Source of the DNA: Xenorhabdus hominickii
Lineage (GTDB): Bacteria > Pseudomonadota > Gammaproteobacteria > Enterobacterales > Enterobacteriaceae
Length of the DNA stretch: 64,000 nt
Assembly (NCBI RefSeq): GCF_002632725.1
Contig: NZ_NJAI01000005.1
Span: 281,575-345,574, forward strand
Reading direction: 5' to 3'
The translations under genes and the position numbers were made by a program. Of the stretch, positions 35,592-46,330 are shown piece by piece. Below the pieces are notes generated by a model. That model was not told the origin of the DNA, did not search any database, and saw only the letters and a program-made list of their open reading frames with translations. Position 1 is the stretch's first letter. Every line of letters begins with the position of its first letter.

Positions 35592-37313
35592 ATGTTGTGG
35601 GAAAAATTGCGTCGCTGGATGCCAGGTTTGGGAAATCTCTATCACTATCGTAAAGAGTATTTTAGTCATGATATGCGTGCTGGGCTTTCTGTTGCTGCGG
35701 TCGCGCTGCCTGTAGCAATTGCTTATGCGGAATTAATGGGAATTAGTGCCATTATTGGCTTATATGCCTGTATCTTACCGATGTTTGCTTATGCGTTGTT
35801 CGGTACTTCCCGGCAACTCATTGTTGGGCCTGATGCGGCAACTTGTGCTGTTATTGCTGCTGCAATTACACCTTTGGCTTTGGGAAATGAACATGTTCGC
35901 TGGCAGCTTGCTATTATCATGACGTTAATGACAGGTTTCTGGTGTGTTTTAGCAAGTCATTTTCGGCTGGGCGCATTCGCAGATTTTCTATCTCGTCCTA
36001 TTTTAAAAGGCTTCATTAATGGGGTAGCAATTACCATCATGGCAGATCAGCTTGCCAAGGTTTTTGGGTTGTCTGGTTTGCCTGCGGAATTGATTGAACG
36101 TTTGATTGCGCTTCCCCGCAAGTTAGTGGGATCTCATTGGCCGACAGTAGGGGTGTCCGTAATAACGCTAATGGTATTGCTTGGTGTACGTTTTCTTCGA
36201 CCAGGCTGGCCTGCACCGTTGATGGCAATGATAGTAGCGACTTATGTCAGCTGGCAATTTGAACTTAACCAACATGGTATCCAGATTGTGGGTAATATGG
36301 GGAGCGGTTTGCCTATCGTTCCCATGCCAGAATTTGAACTTGGCATCATGCGTGATTTGGTTGTGCCTTCCATTAACCTTGCGGTTATCAGTTTCGTTAG
36401 CTTTATGATGACGGCTCGTAGTTTTGCCAGTAAAAATGGCTATCAAGTGGATGCAAATTCTGAACTCAAGGCATTAGGCATTGCTAATATTGCTTCATCA
36501 TTATCACAGGGATTTGCTGTCAGTGCCGCCAGCAGCCGTACAGCCGTCAATGATGCAATTGGTGGTAAAACACAGTTGGTATCGGTAATTGCTGCTACAG
36601 CCATTTTATTAGTCCTGCTGTTTATGATCGAATTTCTGGCATATATTCCTTTATCCGCACTGGGTGTTGTCCTGATTTTCTCTACCTGGTCATTATTGGG
36701 CTTAAAGAATATTTGGGCTTATCGGAAACGTAATCGTCAGGCTTTTATTCTTTCAGTTTTCACGTTAGTTGCGGTTTTGCTGGTGGGAGTGATTGATGGT
36801 ATCGGTTTTGCCGTCTTACTGGGATTATTGCAATTCTTGCGTATTATTTTCCGGCCTTCCGATCAATTGCTAGGCGTGAATAACCAGGGTATGGTTCGTT
36901 CCATTCATCAAGATAATGATGTCAACCCTGTGAATGGTATCATGATGTATCGTTTTAATTCGCCCTTAACCTATTTTAATGTCGGATACTTTAAAAAACG
37001 GGTATTACAGCATGTAGACAATGCGTCAAAAGATAGCGTGTCAAATTGTCCTATTTGGCTGGTGGTCGATGCTGTGGTCAGTTTTACTCATGATGATGTC
37101 AGCGTTTTTGCTGTTTTGGATGAATTAATTACGGAATTAAAAGAGAAAGGGGTGACATTGGTATTGGCGGGGCGCAGGACAGAATTGAATCGCTGGATTA
37201 AACAGAACAAACTCAGCCGCAGCGATGAAGATTTAATTATTGTTCCCGATATCTACTTCGCCATTCGTCTGATTCAGAGTAAGCAGCAGGCTGAGGAAAA
37301 ACAGAAAGAATAG
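35592..37313 (+). CDS. SulP family anion transporter with STAS domain
   Basis: 573 aa. Starts with a cytoplasmic segment, then about 11-12 hydrophobic helices (from GLSVAAVALPVAIAYAEL at about residue 32). The SulP signature region GPDAATCAVIAAAITPLAL is near 79-97, and a C-terminal STAS domain spans about 440-560. Substrate could be sulfate, bicarbonate or a C4-dicarboxylate; the sequence alone does not decide. It lies on the opposite strand between yciB and yciC, which are neighbours in E. coli, so it is an insertion at this locus. Confidence 0.88.
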   Translation: MLWEKLRRWMPGLGNLYHYRKEYFSHDMRAGLSVAAVALPVAIAYAELMGISAIIGLYACILPMFAYALFGTSRQLIVGPDAATCAVIAAAITPLALGNEHVRWQLAIIMTLMTGFWCVLASHFRLGAFADFLSRPILKGFINGVAITIMADQLAKVFGLSGLPAELIERLIALPRKLVGSHWPTVGVSVITLMVLLGVRFLRPGWPAPLMAMIVATYVSWQFELNQHGIQIVGNMGSGLPIVPMPEFELGIMRDLVVPSINLAVISFVSFMMTARSFASKNGYQVDANSELKALGIANIASSLSQGFAVSAASSRTAVNDAIGGKTQLVSVIAATAILLVLLFMIEFLAYIPLSALGVVLIFSTWSLLGLKNIWAYRKRNRQAFILSVFTLVAVLLVGVIDGIGFAVLLGLLQFLRIIFRPSDQLLGVNNQGMVRSIHQDNDVNPVNGIMMYRFNSPLTYFNVGYFKKRVLQHVDNASKDSVSNCPIWLVVDAVVSFTHDDVSVFAVLDELITELKEKGVTLVLAGRRTELNRWIKQNKLSRSDEDLIIVPDIYFAIRLIQSKQQAEEKQKE

Positions 37314-37341
37314 TTACAGAAAAGAGTTACAGAAAATAATC

Positions 37342-37379
37342 ATAGCTCACCCGCCCCGTTTGGGCGAGGTGAGCTATGG
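37342..37379. terminator. Hairpin between the SulP gene and yciC
   Basis: Long near-perfect inverted repeat CATAGCTCACC-CGCCC / GGGCG-a-GGTGAGCTATG around a 5-nt loop, between convergent genes. No T-run, but a stem of about 16 bp. Probably a bidirectional terminator or 3'-end protector. Confidence 0.7.
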
Positions 37380-37384
37380 CGTGC

Positions 37385-38143
37385 TTATTGCGTATCGTTT
37401 GTAGATTTATTTTTTGGCTTAACCAACATATATAAGCGGAACAGATAAATCAGAAACAGGGCTGATAATAGATTATTCAGCATTGATAGTACCATATCGG
37501 GCATTCTCACCAGAACAAGTGCAAGTATCAACTTTATGGCAAGCCATAACAGCGTGGCTGGGATCAACAGACGCAAGTTGTCGAATGCCAATTTCCAGCT
37601 ATCCTGCATGGCGGAAAAAACATTTTTGCCTTTTTCAAACAGAAAAATAGGAGCAAGTGCAAAGGTAATAGAAAATAGTACACCTGGTAGGAACATCAAA
37701 GCGTAGCCAATTTGGACTAACAGGGTACAGATAAACATAAGCAAAAACATCTTAGGCAGTAATGTTATTGCTAATGTACTGGCATGGATGGCATTAGTTT
37801 GCTGACCGTTAGAGACAGCGCTGATGAGTACCAACACGCTGGCAGTAAGTAAGGTACTGCCGAATATGTTAGAAAATAAGATACCGAATGCTGTACGCAG
37901 GAACATGAACTGTTCGTCTGGCGTTAAGTGCGCCACAAAATCTTTGATTCCTGCATTGCCAGATTCTTTGAAGGCATTTTGTATCCCGATCAATAACTGG
38001 AGTTGCTCACCGTTCGGCATTAAAAAATGCTCAAGCAGTGTTGTCACCAACGCGGCCAAGACAGAGAGTATGACAATATTTAGCAGATGGTTCTTTAAGA
38101 AGTTGATACTGTCGCGATACAGGGAGTTTGCCGTAATGGGCAT
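37385..38143 (-). CDS. yciC: YciC membrane protein (UPF0259)
   Basis: 252 aa from ATG 38143 (E. coli 247), with AGGAG 8 bp upstream; the frame is open further upstream but without homology or hydrophobic character. Six hydrophobic segments, starting MPITANSLYRDSINFLKNHL. Function unknown. Confidence 0.92.
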   Translation of the reverse strand: MPITANSLYRDSINFLKNHLLNIVILSVLAALVTTLLEHFLMPNGEQLQLLIGIQNAFKESGNAGIKDFVAHLTPDEQFMFLRTAFGILFSNIFGSTLLTASVLVLISAVSNGQQTNAIHASTLAITLLPKMFLLMFICTLLVQIGYALMFLPGVLFSITFALAPIFLFEKGKNVFSAMQDSWKLAFDNLRLLIPATLLWLAIKLILALVLVRMPDMVLSMLNNLLSALFLIYLFRLYMLVKPKNKSTNDTQ

Positions 38144-38450
38144 GAAAGTAGCTCCTATCAAATGAAACAATAATAATGTGCAATTGTACCTTGTTCCGGG
38201 GATTATTGGATACCTAAGATTTTTTTCTTGCCGTCGCACTGTGGGTAGTTTTTGTTGGTATAGCGACCTATTTTTGTTAGACAATATTGGCATTTGTTTT
38301 TATCAAAATGATAAATGTATTAATTTTATGTTAATTGATTTGGGTTTTATATTTAATATTATTTATCTGTTATTAATTATTGCTATTAGCCGAAAATTGG
38401 AATGAAAAATATAGTTTTTAAGTGGTAATGAAATTAATATTCAGTTAATT
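38144..38450. other. yciC-ompW intergenic region
   Basis: About 300 bp, AT-rich, with no supportable gene. The yciEFG genes found near here in some enterobacteria are absent. The ompW control region follows. Confidence 0.5.
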
Positions 38451-38464
38451 TTGATTTGGATCAA
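38451..38464. promoter_or_regulatory. FNR box upstream of ompW
   Basis: TTGATTTGGATCAA is a perfect match to the FNR consensus TTGAT-N4-ATCAA. It lies about 147 bp before the ompW start. E. coli ompW is known to be activated by FNR under anaerobiosis. A further dyad GATCTGTCTTAGATC lies about 75 bp downstream and might bind another regulator. Confidence 0.8.
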
Positions 38465-38610
38465 TTTAAAATACTTCACAGGTGAAATAATAAAATCGTA
38501 AGTACCTTATTTGCCAAAAATATTTAAAAGATGTGATCTGTCTTAGATCATAACAGTAAACAAACGGGTATATTTCTGACTGTTTTAAAACCATATAATT
38601 GGGATGGATA

Positions 38611-39255
38611 ATGAAAAAAATTTCTGCGCTCTTATTGGCTGCGGCTACGTTAACTCCGTCACTGACCTTTGCTCATGAAGCGGGTGATTTCCTGTTTCGT
38701 ACAGGTACCGCAACGGTTAGGCCAAATGCTGGCTCTGAAAATGTGTTAGGATTGGGATCTTTTGGTGTCAATAATAATACTGAGATGGGTTTAACTTTTG
38801 GTTATATGATCACCGACAATATTGGTGTTGAATTATTGGCCGCGACACCATTCCAGCACAAAGTAAGTTTACCTGGTGCTGGTGAAATCGCCGAAGTCAA
38901 ACATTTACCACCAACCCTAATGGCACAATATTATTTTGGATCTACAGAAGATAAATTGCGCCCTTATGTTGGGGTTGGCGTTAACTACACCAAATTCTTT
39001 AGCGAAAAATTTAATAACGGTAATGGTACTGTTCAGGCTGCTAATTTAAATAGTTTGGACCTGAAAGATTCTTGGGGTATTGCGGGTCAGGTCGGGCTGG
39101 ATTATCAACTGGATAAAAATTGGATGCTGAATACCTCACTTTGGTGGATGAATATCGAAACGGATGTGAAATTCAAAGTGGGTGATGAGCAGAAAAAATA
39201 TAAAACCCGCCTTGATCCATGGGTCTTCATGTTCGGTGTGGGTTACAGTTTCTAA
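38611..39255 (+). CDS. ompW: Outer membrane protein OmpW
   Basis: 214 aa from ATG 38611. N-terminal signal peptide (MKKISALLLAAATLTPSLTF, cleavage after AHA-like FAH at about 21-22) followed by an eight-strand beta-barrel. Landmarks HEAGDFLFRTGTATVRP, the GDF/FG alternation and terminal Phe (GVGYSF). Small barrel for hydrophobic compounds, also a colicin and phage receptor in E. coli. Confidence 0.95.
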   Translation: MKKISALLLAAATLTPSLTFAHEAGDFLFRTGTATVRPNAGSENVLGLGSFGVNNNTEMGLTFGYMITDNIGVELLAATPFQHKVSLPGAGEIAEVKHLPPTLMAQYYFGSTEDKLRPYVGVGVNYTKFFSEKFNNGNGTVQAANLNSLDLKDSWGIAGQVGLDYQLDKNWMLNTSLWWMNIETDVKFKVGDEQKKYKTRLDPWVFMFGVGYSF

Positions 39256-39294
39256 TTGTGAGACGCGGATAATCAGTAAGTTATATGCCCAAAG

Positions 39295-39425
39295 ATATAT
39301 ATCTAATAGATTTCGAATTGCATCGTTTATGTCGTTGATAACGAATTCCTGGGAACACAGTTTAACTATGTGACCAGGGTGAGTGAACATAGCCAAAAGC
39401 TGCAATCTGAAAGACGAAGGGTATA
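39295..39425. repeat. ERIC element
   Basis: About 130 bp with the ERIC layout, in the opposite orientation to the copies at 3.7 and 57.1 kb: AATTCCTGGGAACAC..., central arms, GTGACCAGGGTGAGTGAACA, then AAAAGCTGCAATCTGAAAGA and GGGTATA. Lies between ompW and the trpA end. Confidence 0.75.
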
Positions 39426-39448
39426 AGTGTTTGACATGAGAGAGAACC

Positions 39449-39474
39449 AATGGGGCGTAGTTTGCCCCATTTTT
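39449..39474 (+). terminator. ompW terminator
   Basis: 8-bp stem AATGGGGC / GCCCCATT with a 7-nt loop followed by TTT, oriented for plus-strand transcripts that read through the ERIC element. It may also help to end the trp operon. Confidence 0.75.
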
Positions 39475-39488
39475 ACCCCCGTTGTTTT

Positions 39489-40289
39489 TCAAGTGGCGGC
39501 CTTCATATCGCGAACAAAATGCGTTAGTTTTTCCAACATAATTTGAGGCTGATGCAAGTTATTTTCGATGATTTTTACCGTGGCAGAGCCTGAAATCGCA
39601 CCTGCAGCACCACTATTGAGTGTTTCTGTGATCTGTGTAGGTTCTGATATCCCAAAACCTTGCAATGTAGGGGCAGCGTTATACTCTTTGAGTTTATTGA
39701 TCAAATGATTTAATGGCTGCTTGGCACGATTTTCACTTCCCGTAACTCCTGCTCTTGATACTAAATATGTATATCCACGCCCAAATGAAGCAATTTCACG
39801 CAATAAATCGTCATCGGCATTAGGAGGGCAAATAAAGATTGGAGCGATATCATGTTTCATCGCAGCTGAATGGAAAGACGATGACTCGGAGAGTGGTACA
39901 TCAGCCACCAGAACGGAATCAATCCCTGCATTTTTGCAACGACGGTAAAACTCATTGATCCCATTGTGGAAAACCAAATTCGCATAGACAAGCAATCCTA
40001 TTGGTATATCAGGGTGTTTAACCCGAATTTGTGCCAATAAATCAAAGCACAATGTGGGTGTGACTTTGGATGATAGCGCGCGCAAATTGGCATTTTGAAT
40101 GGTTGGCCCGTCGGCAAGGGGGTCTGAAAATGGAATACCTAATTCAAGTGCGTCCGCTCCACCAGCAATTAATGCATCAATAATTTTCAGCGATAGCTCC
40201 GGGGCAGGATCACCTAAAGTTACAAAAGGAACAAACGCGCCCTGATTTTGTGTTTGCAGTTTCTTAAAAAGTTGGTCGTAACGTTCCAT
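39489..40289 (-). CDS. trpA: Tryptophan synthase alpha chain
   Basis: 266 aa. Splits indole-3-glycerol phosphate to indole and G3P. Catalytic Glu/Asp region [18 protein letters not shown] at about 48-65. Phosphate-binding GISEP and [10 protein letters not shown] near the C-terminus. Start abuts trpB: the two share one base, so they are translationally coupled. Last gene of the trp operon. Confidence 0.97.
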   Translation of the reverse strand: MERYDQLFKKLQTQNQGAFVPFVTLGDPAPELSLKIIDALIAGGADALELGIPFSDPLADGPTIQNANLRALSSKVTPTLCFDLLAQIRVKHPDIPIGLLVYANLVFHNGINEFYRRCKNAGIDSVLVADVPLSESSSFHSAAMKHDIAPIFICPPNADDDLLREIASFGRGYTYLVSRAGVTGSENRAKQPLNHLINKLKEYNAAPTLQGFGISEPTQITETLNSGAAGAISGSATVKIIENNLHQPQIMLEKLTHFVRDMKAAT

Positions 40290-41479
40290 CAGATTTCCCC
40301 CCTAGATTTTAAAATATCGTGAACAGTAAAGATGTCTTTGTCTCCACGACCAGATAGATTGACAATCAATAATTGCTCTTTGTCCGGAGCTTGATGGATC
40401 ATTTTTAAAGCATGGGCGAGTGCATGAGATGATTCCAACGCGGGAATAATGCCCTCATTGCGTGATAGCGCTTTGAAAGCTTCAAGCGCTTCATCGTCAG
40501 TGACTGAAACATAATCAGCTCGACCGATACTATTTAAATAAGCGTGCTGAGGGCCAACGGAAGGAAAATCTAATCCAGCCGAGAGAGAGTAAGATTCTTC
40601 TATCTGCCCATCTTCCGTTTGCATAATCGGTGCTTTCATACCGAAATAAATCCCTAACTTACCGTGTTTCAATGGAGCGCCATGTTTCCCTGTTTCGATA
40701 CCATGCCCAGCCGGTTCAACCCCGATTAGGCGAACATCGTTTTCTGGAATAAACTCAGCAAACAGGCCAATGGCATTAGATCCTCCACCGATACAGGCAA
40801 TAACAGCGTCAGGCAGGCGTCCTTCTTTCTCCAAAATTTGTGCCTTGGCTTCTTCACCAATCATACGCTGAAATTCTCGTACCATTGTTGGATATGGATG
40901 TGGACCCGCAGCGGTACCCAATAAGTAGTGGGCTGTTTCATAGCAACCAGACCAGTCACGCATCGCTTCGTTACAAGCATCTTTCAATGTTGCTGAACCG
41001 CTGTGAACAGGGATCACTTCAGCGCCCATCAAACGCATACGAAAGACATTGGGGGATTGGCGTTCAATATCTTTTGCTCCCATATAAATGCGGCATTTTA
41101 ACCCCAGCAATGCGCAAGCTAGGGCAGTCGCTACGCCATGCTGACCCGCACCGGTTTCAGCAATGACCTCTTCCTTGCCCATGCGTTTCGCCAATAATGC
41201 TTGCCCCAAAACCTGATTGGTTTTATGAGCACCGCCGTGGAGCAGATCTTCACGTTTCAGGTAAAGGCGTGCTTTCGTACCTTTAGTTAAATTTTTACAC
41301 AGAGTTAAGGCGGTGGGCCTGCCTGCGTAGTTTTTCAACAGATCCTGAAACGTCTGCTGAAATTCAGGATCTGTCTGTGCATCAATAAAGGCATCTTCTA
41401 ATTGGTTAAGGGCAGGGATCAAAATTTGAGGAACAAATTGCCCCCCAAAATCGCCAAAATAAGGATTCAATTTACTCAT
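40289..41479 (-). CDS. trpB: Tryptophan synthase beta chain
   Basis: 396 aa from ATG 41479 ([13 protein letters not shown]), as in orthologues; an ATG four codons earlier is possible. PLP-dependent condensation of indole with serine. The lysine is in [14 protein letters not shown] at about residue 88, phosphate loop [10 protein letters not shown]. Confidence 0.97.
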   Translation of the reverse strand: MSKLNPYFGDFGGQFVPQILIPALNQLEDAFIDAQTDPEFQQTFQDLLKNYAGRPTALTLCKNLTKGTKARLYLKREDLLHGGAHKTNQVLGQALLAKRMGKEEVIAETGAGQHGVATALACALLGLKCRIYMGAKDIERQSPNVFRMRLMGAEVIPVHSGSATLKDACNEAMRDWSGCYETAHYLLGTAAGPHPYPTMVREFQRMIGEEAKAQILEKEGRLPDAVIACIGGGSNAIGLFAEFIPENDVRLIGVEPAGHGIETGKHGAPLKHGKLGIYFGMKAPIMQTEDGQIEESYSLSAGLDFPSVGPQHAYLNSIGRADYVSVTDDEALEAFKALSRNEGIIPALESSHALAHALKMIHQAPDKEQLLIVNLSGRGDKDIFTVHDILKSRGEI

Positions 41480-41506
41480 TATTCTACTCATCTCTTGTCT
41501 GAAAAA

Positions 41507-42871
41507 TTAGTGATAACAGCGTAATTGTTGAAATACCTGTTTGATTTTTTGACTGCTTTTGATGCCTGGAGAAACTTCGACTCCAGAGTTAAAATCCAGT
41601 CCATAGCAACCGAATGTTGCTGCTTGTTGGCAATTATCTGCGTTCAAACCACCGGCCAAGATAATGTCCTGTTGAAGTCGAGGATTGATTAAAGTCCAGT
41701 CAAATGGTTTTCCTGTTCCTCCTGCGCCATTATCTAGCAATACGTGATCAACATTGGTTATTTCGGAAAATTCCACAGTCTTAGACATATCAATGGCTTT
41801 CCAGATTTCACAATGCTCAGGTAATACCGAGCGTAAGGTATTGATGTAATCTTCGTCTTCATGCCCATGTAATTGCACGGCTGTGAGCGAAAGTGTACGA
41901 GCGATGCCACTGACAAAATCAACGGATTGATTTTGAAACACACCGACATATTGTAGAGAAGCTTCATTGATGATTTGTTGGGCTTTTTGCAGGCTAATTT
42001 TGCGCGGTGATTTTTCAGCAAAAATAAGACCACCATAGACCGCGCCCACTTGCAGTGCGGTTTTGGCATCTTGTGGTCGGGTTAAACCGCAAATTTTGTT
42101 ATCACCTAAAATCAGACGACGCAAAGCGAGGTTTAAATTTTGTTGAGCCATTAATGCACTGCCGATAAGAAAACCGTGGGCAAATTGACTTAAATCACGC
42201 ACTTGTCGGTGCTGGTGGATACCGGATTCACTAATGATAATGGTGCCTTCTGGTAAGCCCACAGCCAGTTGGCGAGTGCGATCTAAATCTATGGATAAGT
42301 CGCGCAGATCCCGATTATTGATACCGATAACTTTTGCTTTTAATGTAATAGCCCGACGGCGCTCATCTTCATTACTGACTTCGGTCAATACGCCCATATC
42401 AAGACTGTGTGCCAGCACGGACAGCTCGCGATATGTATCATCATCAAGTACGGAAAGCATGAGTAAAATAGCATCCGCCTGATAGTAACGGGCGAGATAA
42501 ACCTGATAGGCATCGATAATAAAATCTTTGCATAAAACAGGTTGATGCACGACTGAACTGACCATCCTGAGAAAATCATAATTACCCTGAAAATATTTTT
42601 CATCGGTCAAAACAGAAATTGCGGCAGCATAAGGTTGATATGTTTTAGCCGTGCGAACGGGGTCGAAATTTTCACAAATTACCCCTTTTGATGGAGACGC
42701 TTTTTTGCATTCTAGAATAAAAACGGTTTGTTTATGGGTCAGTGCCTGATAAAAACAACGGTGACTCGGTACGATATCATCAATAAAACTTTCCAGTGGT
42801 TGTTCTACTTTACGAGTGACCAGATATGCCGCTTTGTCATCAACAATTTTCTGTAATACACTGGTTTTCAT
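41507..42871 (-). CDS. trpC: Bifunctional indole-3-glycerol-phosphate synthase / phosphoribosylanthranilate isomerase
   Basis: 454 aa, fused TrpC-TrpF as in enterobacteria. IGPS part (about 1-255) with FILECKKASPSKG and IISESGI. PRAI part (about 260-454) starting ICGLTRPQDAKTALQ with the catalytic Cys and ending in LDFNSGVEVSPGIK. Two bases separate its start from the trpD stop. Confidence 0.97.
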   Translation of the reverse strand: MKTSVLQKIVDDKAAYLVTRKVEQPLESFIDDIVPSHRCFYQALTHKQTVFILECKKASPSKGVICENFDPVRTAKTYQPYAAAISVLTDEKYFQGNYDFLRMVSSVVHQPVLCKDFIIDAYQVYLARYYQADAILLMLSVLDDDTYRELSVLAHSLDMGVLTEVSNEDERRRAITLKAKVIGINNRDLRDLSIDLDRTRQLAVGLPEGTIIISESGIHQHRQVRDLSQFAHGFLIGSALMAQQNLNLALRRLILGDNKICGLTRPQDAKTALQVGAVYGGLIFAEKSPRKISLQKAQQIINEASLQYVGVFQNQSVDFVSGIARTLSLTAVQLHGHEDEDYINTLRSVLPEHCEIWKAIDMSKTVEFSEITNVDHVLLDNGAGGTGKPFDWTLINPRLQQDIILAGGLNADNCQQAATFGCYGLDFNSGVEVSPGIKSSQKIKQVFQQLRCYH

Positions 42872-42873
42872 GA

Positions 42874-43872
42874 TTAAATCCTCGCCGCCAATGCGGTCAC
42901 TTTTTCATAAGCCTGACCACTGTAAATGGTATTGAGTGCTAATTGAGTATTGTCACGTAAGTCTTCTTGTCCGTGCATCTTCATTAAAAGTGCTACGTTT
43001 GCCGCGACAGCATCGGCATGGGCTTTTTGCCCGCGACCTTGCAATAACATCGCTAACATATCGCGATTTTCTTCTGGTGATCCGCCTCTTAATGAAGATA
43101 TCGGATGGTTCGGTAAGCCAAAATCTGCTGCCGTTAATTGATATTGGATGATCTCTCCATTATTAAGTTCTGCCACCTGAGTCTGGGCATGCAAAGCAAC
43201 TTCATCCATGCCCCCACTGTGTACAACAGCGGCTCTTTGATAACCCAAAACTTGTAGAGTACGGGCAATGGGTTCTACCAACTCCGGGCTATAGACTCCG
43301 ATGAGGGACAGAGGAGGACGAGCAGGATTGATCAATGGGCCAAGTACATTGAATAATGTCCGAGTTTTCAATTGATGGCGAACTTGTACGGCATGGCGGA
43401 AGCCCGTGTGATATTGAGGGGCGAACAGGAAACAGACGCCAATATCATCCAGTGCACTCCGTGAATCTTCGGCACAAGCATCCAGTGCAATGCCGAATGC
43501 AGCCAGTAAATCGGATGAGCCTGAACGACTGGAAATACTGCGGTTGCCATGTTTTGCTACTTTAAGGCCACAGGTTGCGGCGATAAAGGCACTGGCCGTT
43601 GAAATATTGATGCTATTTGTGCCATCTCCACCTGTGCCGACGATATCGCAAAATGTGTATTCAGGACGAGGAAAGGGAACTGCGTTTGCTAAGAACGCTT
43701 GGGCTGCACCTGCAATTTCTTGTGGCTGCTCACCACGCAATTTCAGGCTAATCAATACAGCGGCCAGTTGTGCATCACCCAACTCACCTTGAATGACAGC
43801 GGTAAATAGTTCCTGACTTTCTTGTTGTGTCAGTGCCTGGGCACTGAATAATTTGTCAAAAATTAACTGCAT
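42874..43872 (-). CDS. trpD: Anthranilate phosphoribosyltransferase
   Basis: 332 aa, stand-alone. In E. coli the enzyme is the C-terminal part of the fused TrpGD; here it is separate, as in Serratia and Yersinia. PRPP-binding [14 protein letters not shown] at about 79-92 and [15 protein letters not shown] at about 107-121. 86 bp of AT-rich spacer separate it from trpG. Confidence 0.97.
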   Translation of the reverse strand: MQLIFDKLFSAQALTQQESQELFTAVIQGELGDAQLAAVLISLKLRGEQPQEIAGAAQAFLANAVPFPRPEYTFCDIVGTGGDGTNSINISTASAFIAATCGLKVAKHGNRSISSRSGSSDLLAAFGIALDACAEDSRSALDDIGVCFLFAPQYHTGFRHAVQVRHQLKTRTLFNVLGPLINPARPPLSLIGVYSPELVEPIARTLQVLGYQRAAVVHSGGMDEVALHAQTQVAELNNGEIIQYQLTAADFGLPNHPISSLRGGSPEENRDMLAMLLQGRGQKAHADAVAANVALLMKMHGQEDLRDNTQLALNTIYSGQAYEKVTALAARI

Positions 43873-43958
43873 TTTCCCATTCCTTACTATTTAGCGCCTT
43901 TAATTCGATACACTTAAATGCAATATCCTTAAGTTCAATACGTTTACATTCAACATAT

Positions 43959-44537
43959 TCAATTTAAAGCCCATACTAAAGTTTGCTCGAGCAATTTGGC
44001 TCCTTGTGTAGTCAGGATAGATTCGGGATGGAACTGGAACCCGCAGACTTTATGCTCATCTTGGCGTACCGCCATCACAGTATCGCCACACGAGGCAGAA
44101 ATAATCAGCGTGTCGGGAACGTGTTCGCCAGCAAGAGAATGATAACGAGCAACAGGCAACGGATTTGGCAGGCCGGAAAACATACCTTGTCCATCATGAG
44201 TGGCTGGTGTTGCTCTTCCATGCAGGATTTCTTTTGCAGCAGAGACTTCACCACCATAGGCTTCAATAATCGCCTGATGCCCAAGACAAATTCCGATCAC
44301 AGGGGTTTTGCCTATCACTTGTTTAAGCAATTCAGGCATACAACCTGCATCTGAGGGTTTCCCGGGACCGGGTGATAACATCAAAAGAGGTGATTCCATC
44401 TCACCAAGTTTGGCCATGATTATGTCGGTTGACACGGTATTGCGGTAAATAATGACATGATGATCATGGGTACGCAGTTGATCCACGAGGTTATATGTAA
44501 AGGAATCGACATTATCGAGTAAAAGAATATTAGCCAT
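43959..44537 (-). CDS. trpG: Anthranilate synthase component II (glutamine amidotransferase)
   Basis: 192 aa class I amidotransferase supplying ammonia to TrpE. Catalytic Cys in GICLGHQAI at about residue 84; His/Glu in FQFHPESI near 170. Overlaps the trpE stop by one base (TGATG), so the two subunits are coupled. Not fused to TrpD. Confidence 0.97.
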   Translation of the reverse strand: MANILLLDNVDSFTYNLVDQLRTHDHHVIIYRNTVSTDIIMAKLGEMESPLLMLSPGPGKPSDAGCMPELLKQVIGKTPVIGICLGHQAIIEAYGGEVSAAKEILHGRATPATHDGQGMFSGLPNPLPVARYHSLAGEHVPDTLIISASCGDTVMAVRQDEHKVCGFQFHPESILTTQGAKLLEQTLVWALN

Positions 44538-46096
44538 CAGAATGTCACCTCTACATTATGGGCTTGAGCAATCGCGCGAATAACAGCTCTGGCTTTGCTG
44601 TGAGTTTCATCCACTTCTGATTGAGGAATGGAATCCAATACAATGCCAGCACCGACTTGCACCGCAGCTTGACCTTTTTCCACATAGGCAGAACGAATCA
44701 CAATGCAGGAGTCAAAATCCCCTCTACCGGTAAAATAACCGACTGCTCCGCCATAGCTGCCACGCCGCTCGCCTTCATATTCTGCAATGAGCTGCATGGC
44801 CCGAACTTTAGGCGCCCCTGTCAACGTCCCCATATTCATACAGGCCTGATACGCATGAAAGATATCCAAATCATTGCGAAGTGTGCCGACGACACGAGAA
44901 ACGAGATGCATTACAAATGAATAGCGATCGACTTTGGTTAAATCGGCGACATAGCGACTACCTGCTTCACAAATGCGAGCCAAATCATTGCGAGCCAGAT
45001 CAACGAGCATGACATGTTCAGATAATTCTTTCGCGTCTGTGCGCATTTCCAGCTCAATACGGCTATCGACATCGACATCCAGCTCTCCGTTAGCATTACG
45101 CCCACGTGGACGTGTACCTGCTATCGGATAGATTTCGATCTGTCGGTTACAGGCATCATATTTAAGTGCGCTTTCTGGTGAAGCACCAAACAGGCAAAAA
45201 TCCTGATCTTGCATGAAAAACATATAGGGACTTGGATTTTGTTTTTTCAATGCATGGTAAGCGTTTAGTGGGGATGGACATGGTAATGTGAAACGCCGTG
45301 ATGGCACCACTTGAAAAATATCGCCTTGACGGACAAATTGCTGTAATTGCTGCACGATATTTGCGTATTGTTCATCACTTTGATTACAGCCAATAGTAAT
45401 GTCAGGCAATGTGACAGGTGAAAGTGTTTGAAGTGGTTCTGCAATGGCTGAGGATAAAGTATCCAGACGTTCTTTAAGACGTTTTTTTTCCGAATCAGAT
45501 TCGCCAAACAGAGAAGTTTGCAGAAAAGAATGCTGATCTTGATGGTCGATCACCAATAGTGTTTCCGCGAGATAAAAACAAAAATCAGGGCAGTTCTGGT
45601 GATGTTTTACTGTGGGTAAGGGTTCAAATCCGGCTACTAAATCGTAAGAAAACAACCCGCCAACGAAGATGGCATCGGGTGATTCTGAGAACGATGCCAA
45701 TGCTGTCAGAGCGCGTAATGCATCAAAAACAGAATCCAATTTTAGACGGCTATCTTCGTCCAAATTGTGTTCAGTAGCAGGAAACTGTGCCCGAATCACG
45801 TGAGATTCTACACTCAATTCGGCTTTTTCTGAGAGTAAATGAGTAAGTATGGGAAGTAGGTTCCGACCATTTTCGGTGAGTGCTTCAAACGTGACTTGCC
45901 GCTCGTTGGCGATAATGCGCATAGCACTATCAATGATCAATATGCTTTTGATATTATTTTTGCTTTGAATCTCAGCAGATTCCAATAATAACGTTGCTGG
46001 ACGATTGCTGCAAAGTTGATGGAAAAGTAGTGTTGGATCTGTTTTATAAATGGTATCCATCTGATTTATAAAAATATTAAATTCTTTGCCAGCCAT
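44537..46096 (-). CDS. trpE: Anthranilate synthase component I
   Basis: 519 aa from ATG 46096 (E. coli 520), with GGGG 7 bp upstream; a ten-codon extension upstream has no homology. Chorismate-binding C-terminal domain with IAGTRPRGR, the RNDLARI motif and [11 protein letters not shown]. Feedback site with the LLLES element near residue 38, the known Trp-binding position. First structural gene after the attenuator. Confidence 0.97.
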   Translation of the reverse strand: MAGKEFNIFINQMDTIYKTDPTLLFHQLCSNRPATLLLESAEIQSKNNIKSILIIDSAMRIIANERQVTFEALTENGRNLLPILTHLLSEKAELSVESHVIRAQFPATEHNLDEDSRLKLDSVFDALRALTALASFSESPDAIFVGGLFSYDLVAGFEPLPTVKHHQNCPDFCFYLAETLLVIDHQDQHSFLQTSLFGESDSEKKRLKERLDTLSSAIAEPLQTLSPVTLPDITIGCNQSDEQYANIVQQLQQFVRQGDIFQVVPSRRFTLPCPSPLNAYHALKKQNPSPYMFFMQDQDFCLFGASPESALKYDACNRQIEIYPIAGTRPRGRNANGELDVDVDSRIELEMRTDAKELSEHVMLVDLARNDLARICEAGSRYVADLTKVDRYSFVMHLVSRVVGTLRNDLDIFHAYQACMNMGTLTGAPKVRAMQLIAEYEGERRGSYGGAVGYFTGRGDFDSCIVIRSAYVEKGQAAVQVGAGIVLDSIPQSEVDETHSKARAVIRAIAQAHNVEVTF

Positions 46097-46137
46097 ATTT
46101 ATACCCCGTTTGCTACTTTCATCCACAAAAACTTACG

Positions 46138-46167
46138 ATAAAAAAACCCGCTTTTTAAGGCGGGTTT
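46138..46167 (-). terminator. trp attenuator terminator
   Basis: On the minus strand AAACCCGC, an 8-nt loop, GCGGGTTT, continuing into a T-run: a perfect 8-bp stem. It lies 20 bp after the trpL stop and about 40 bp before trpE. Rho-independent terminator of the leader, with an alternative antiterminator formed with the region between the Trp codons and the stem. Confidence 0.9.
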
Positions 46168-46187
46168 AGGCACTTGCGTATCTGTAC

Positions 46188-46271
46188 TTATGCGCGTGAG
46201 CCAACCGCCCTGAATGGAGAGTCGTGCCACCAACGATTTATTTGCATATTTTTTTGTATAGATACAATCAT
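46188..46271 (-). CDS. trpL: trp operon leader peptide
   Basis: 27 aa from ATG 46271: MIVSIQKNMQINRWWHDSP, then FRAVGSRA. Contains the tandem Trp codons (TGGTGG) that sense charged tRNA-Trp. GAGG lies 9 bp upstream of the chosen ATG, better than for the internal ATG at 46247 (no clear Shine-Dalgarno). Longer than the 14-aa E. coli peptide. Confidence 0.85.
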   Translation of the reverse strand: MIVSIQKNMQINRWWHDSPFRAVGSRA

Positions 46272-46330
46272 TTTCAAGTGCCTCATTTGTTCAATAGTGT
46301 TTTGGTAAGGGAGCCTTTCAATCAACCCGT

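Noticed and set aside
36168..36446. Minus-strand open frame inside the SulP gene
   Set aside because: Shadow; the transporter has a full set of helices and a STAS domain on plus.
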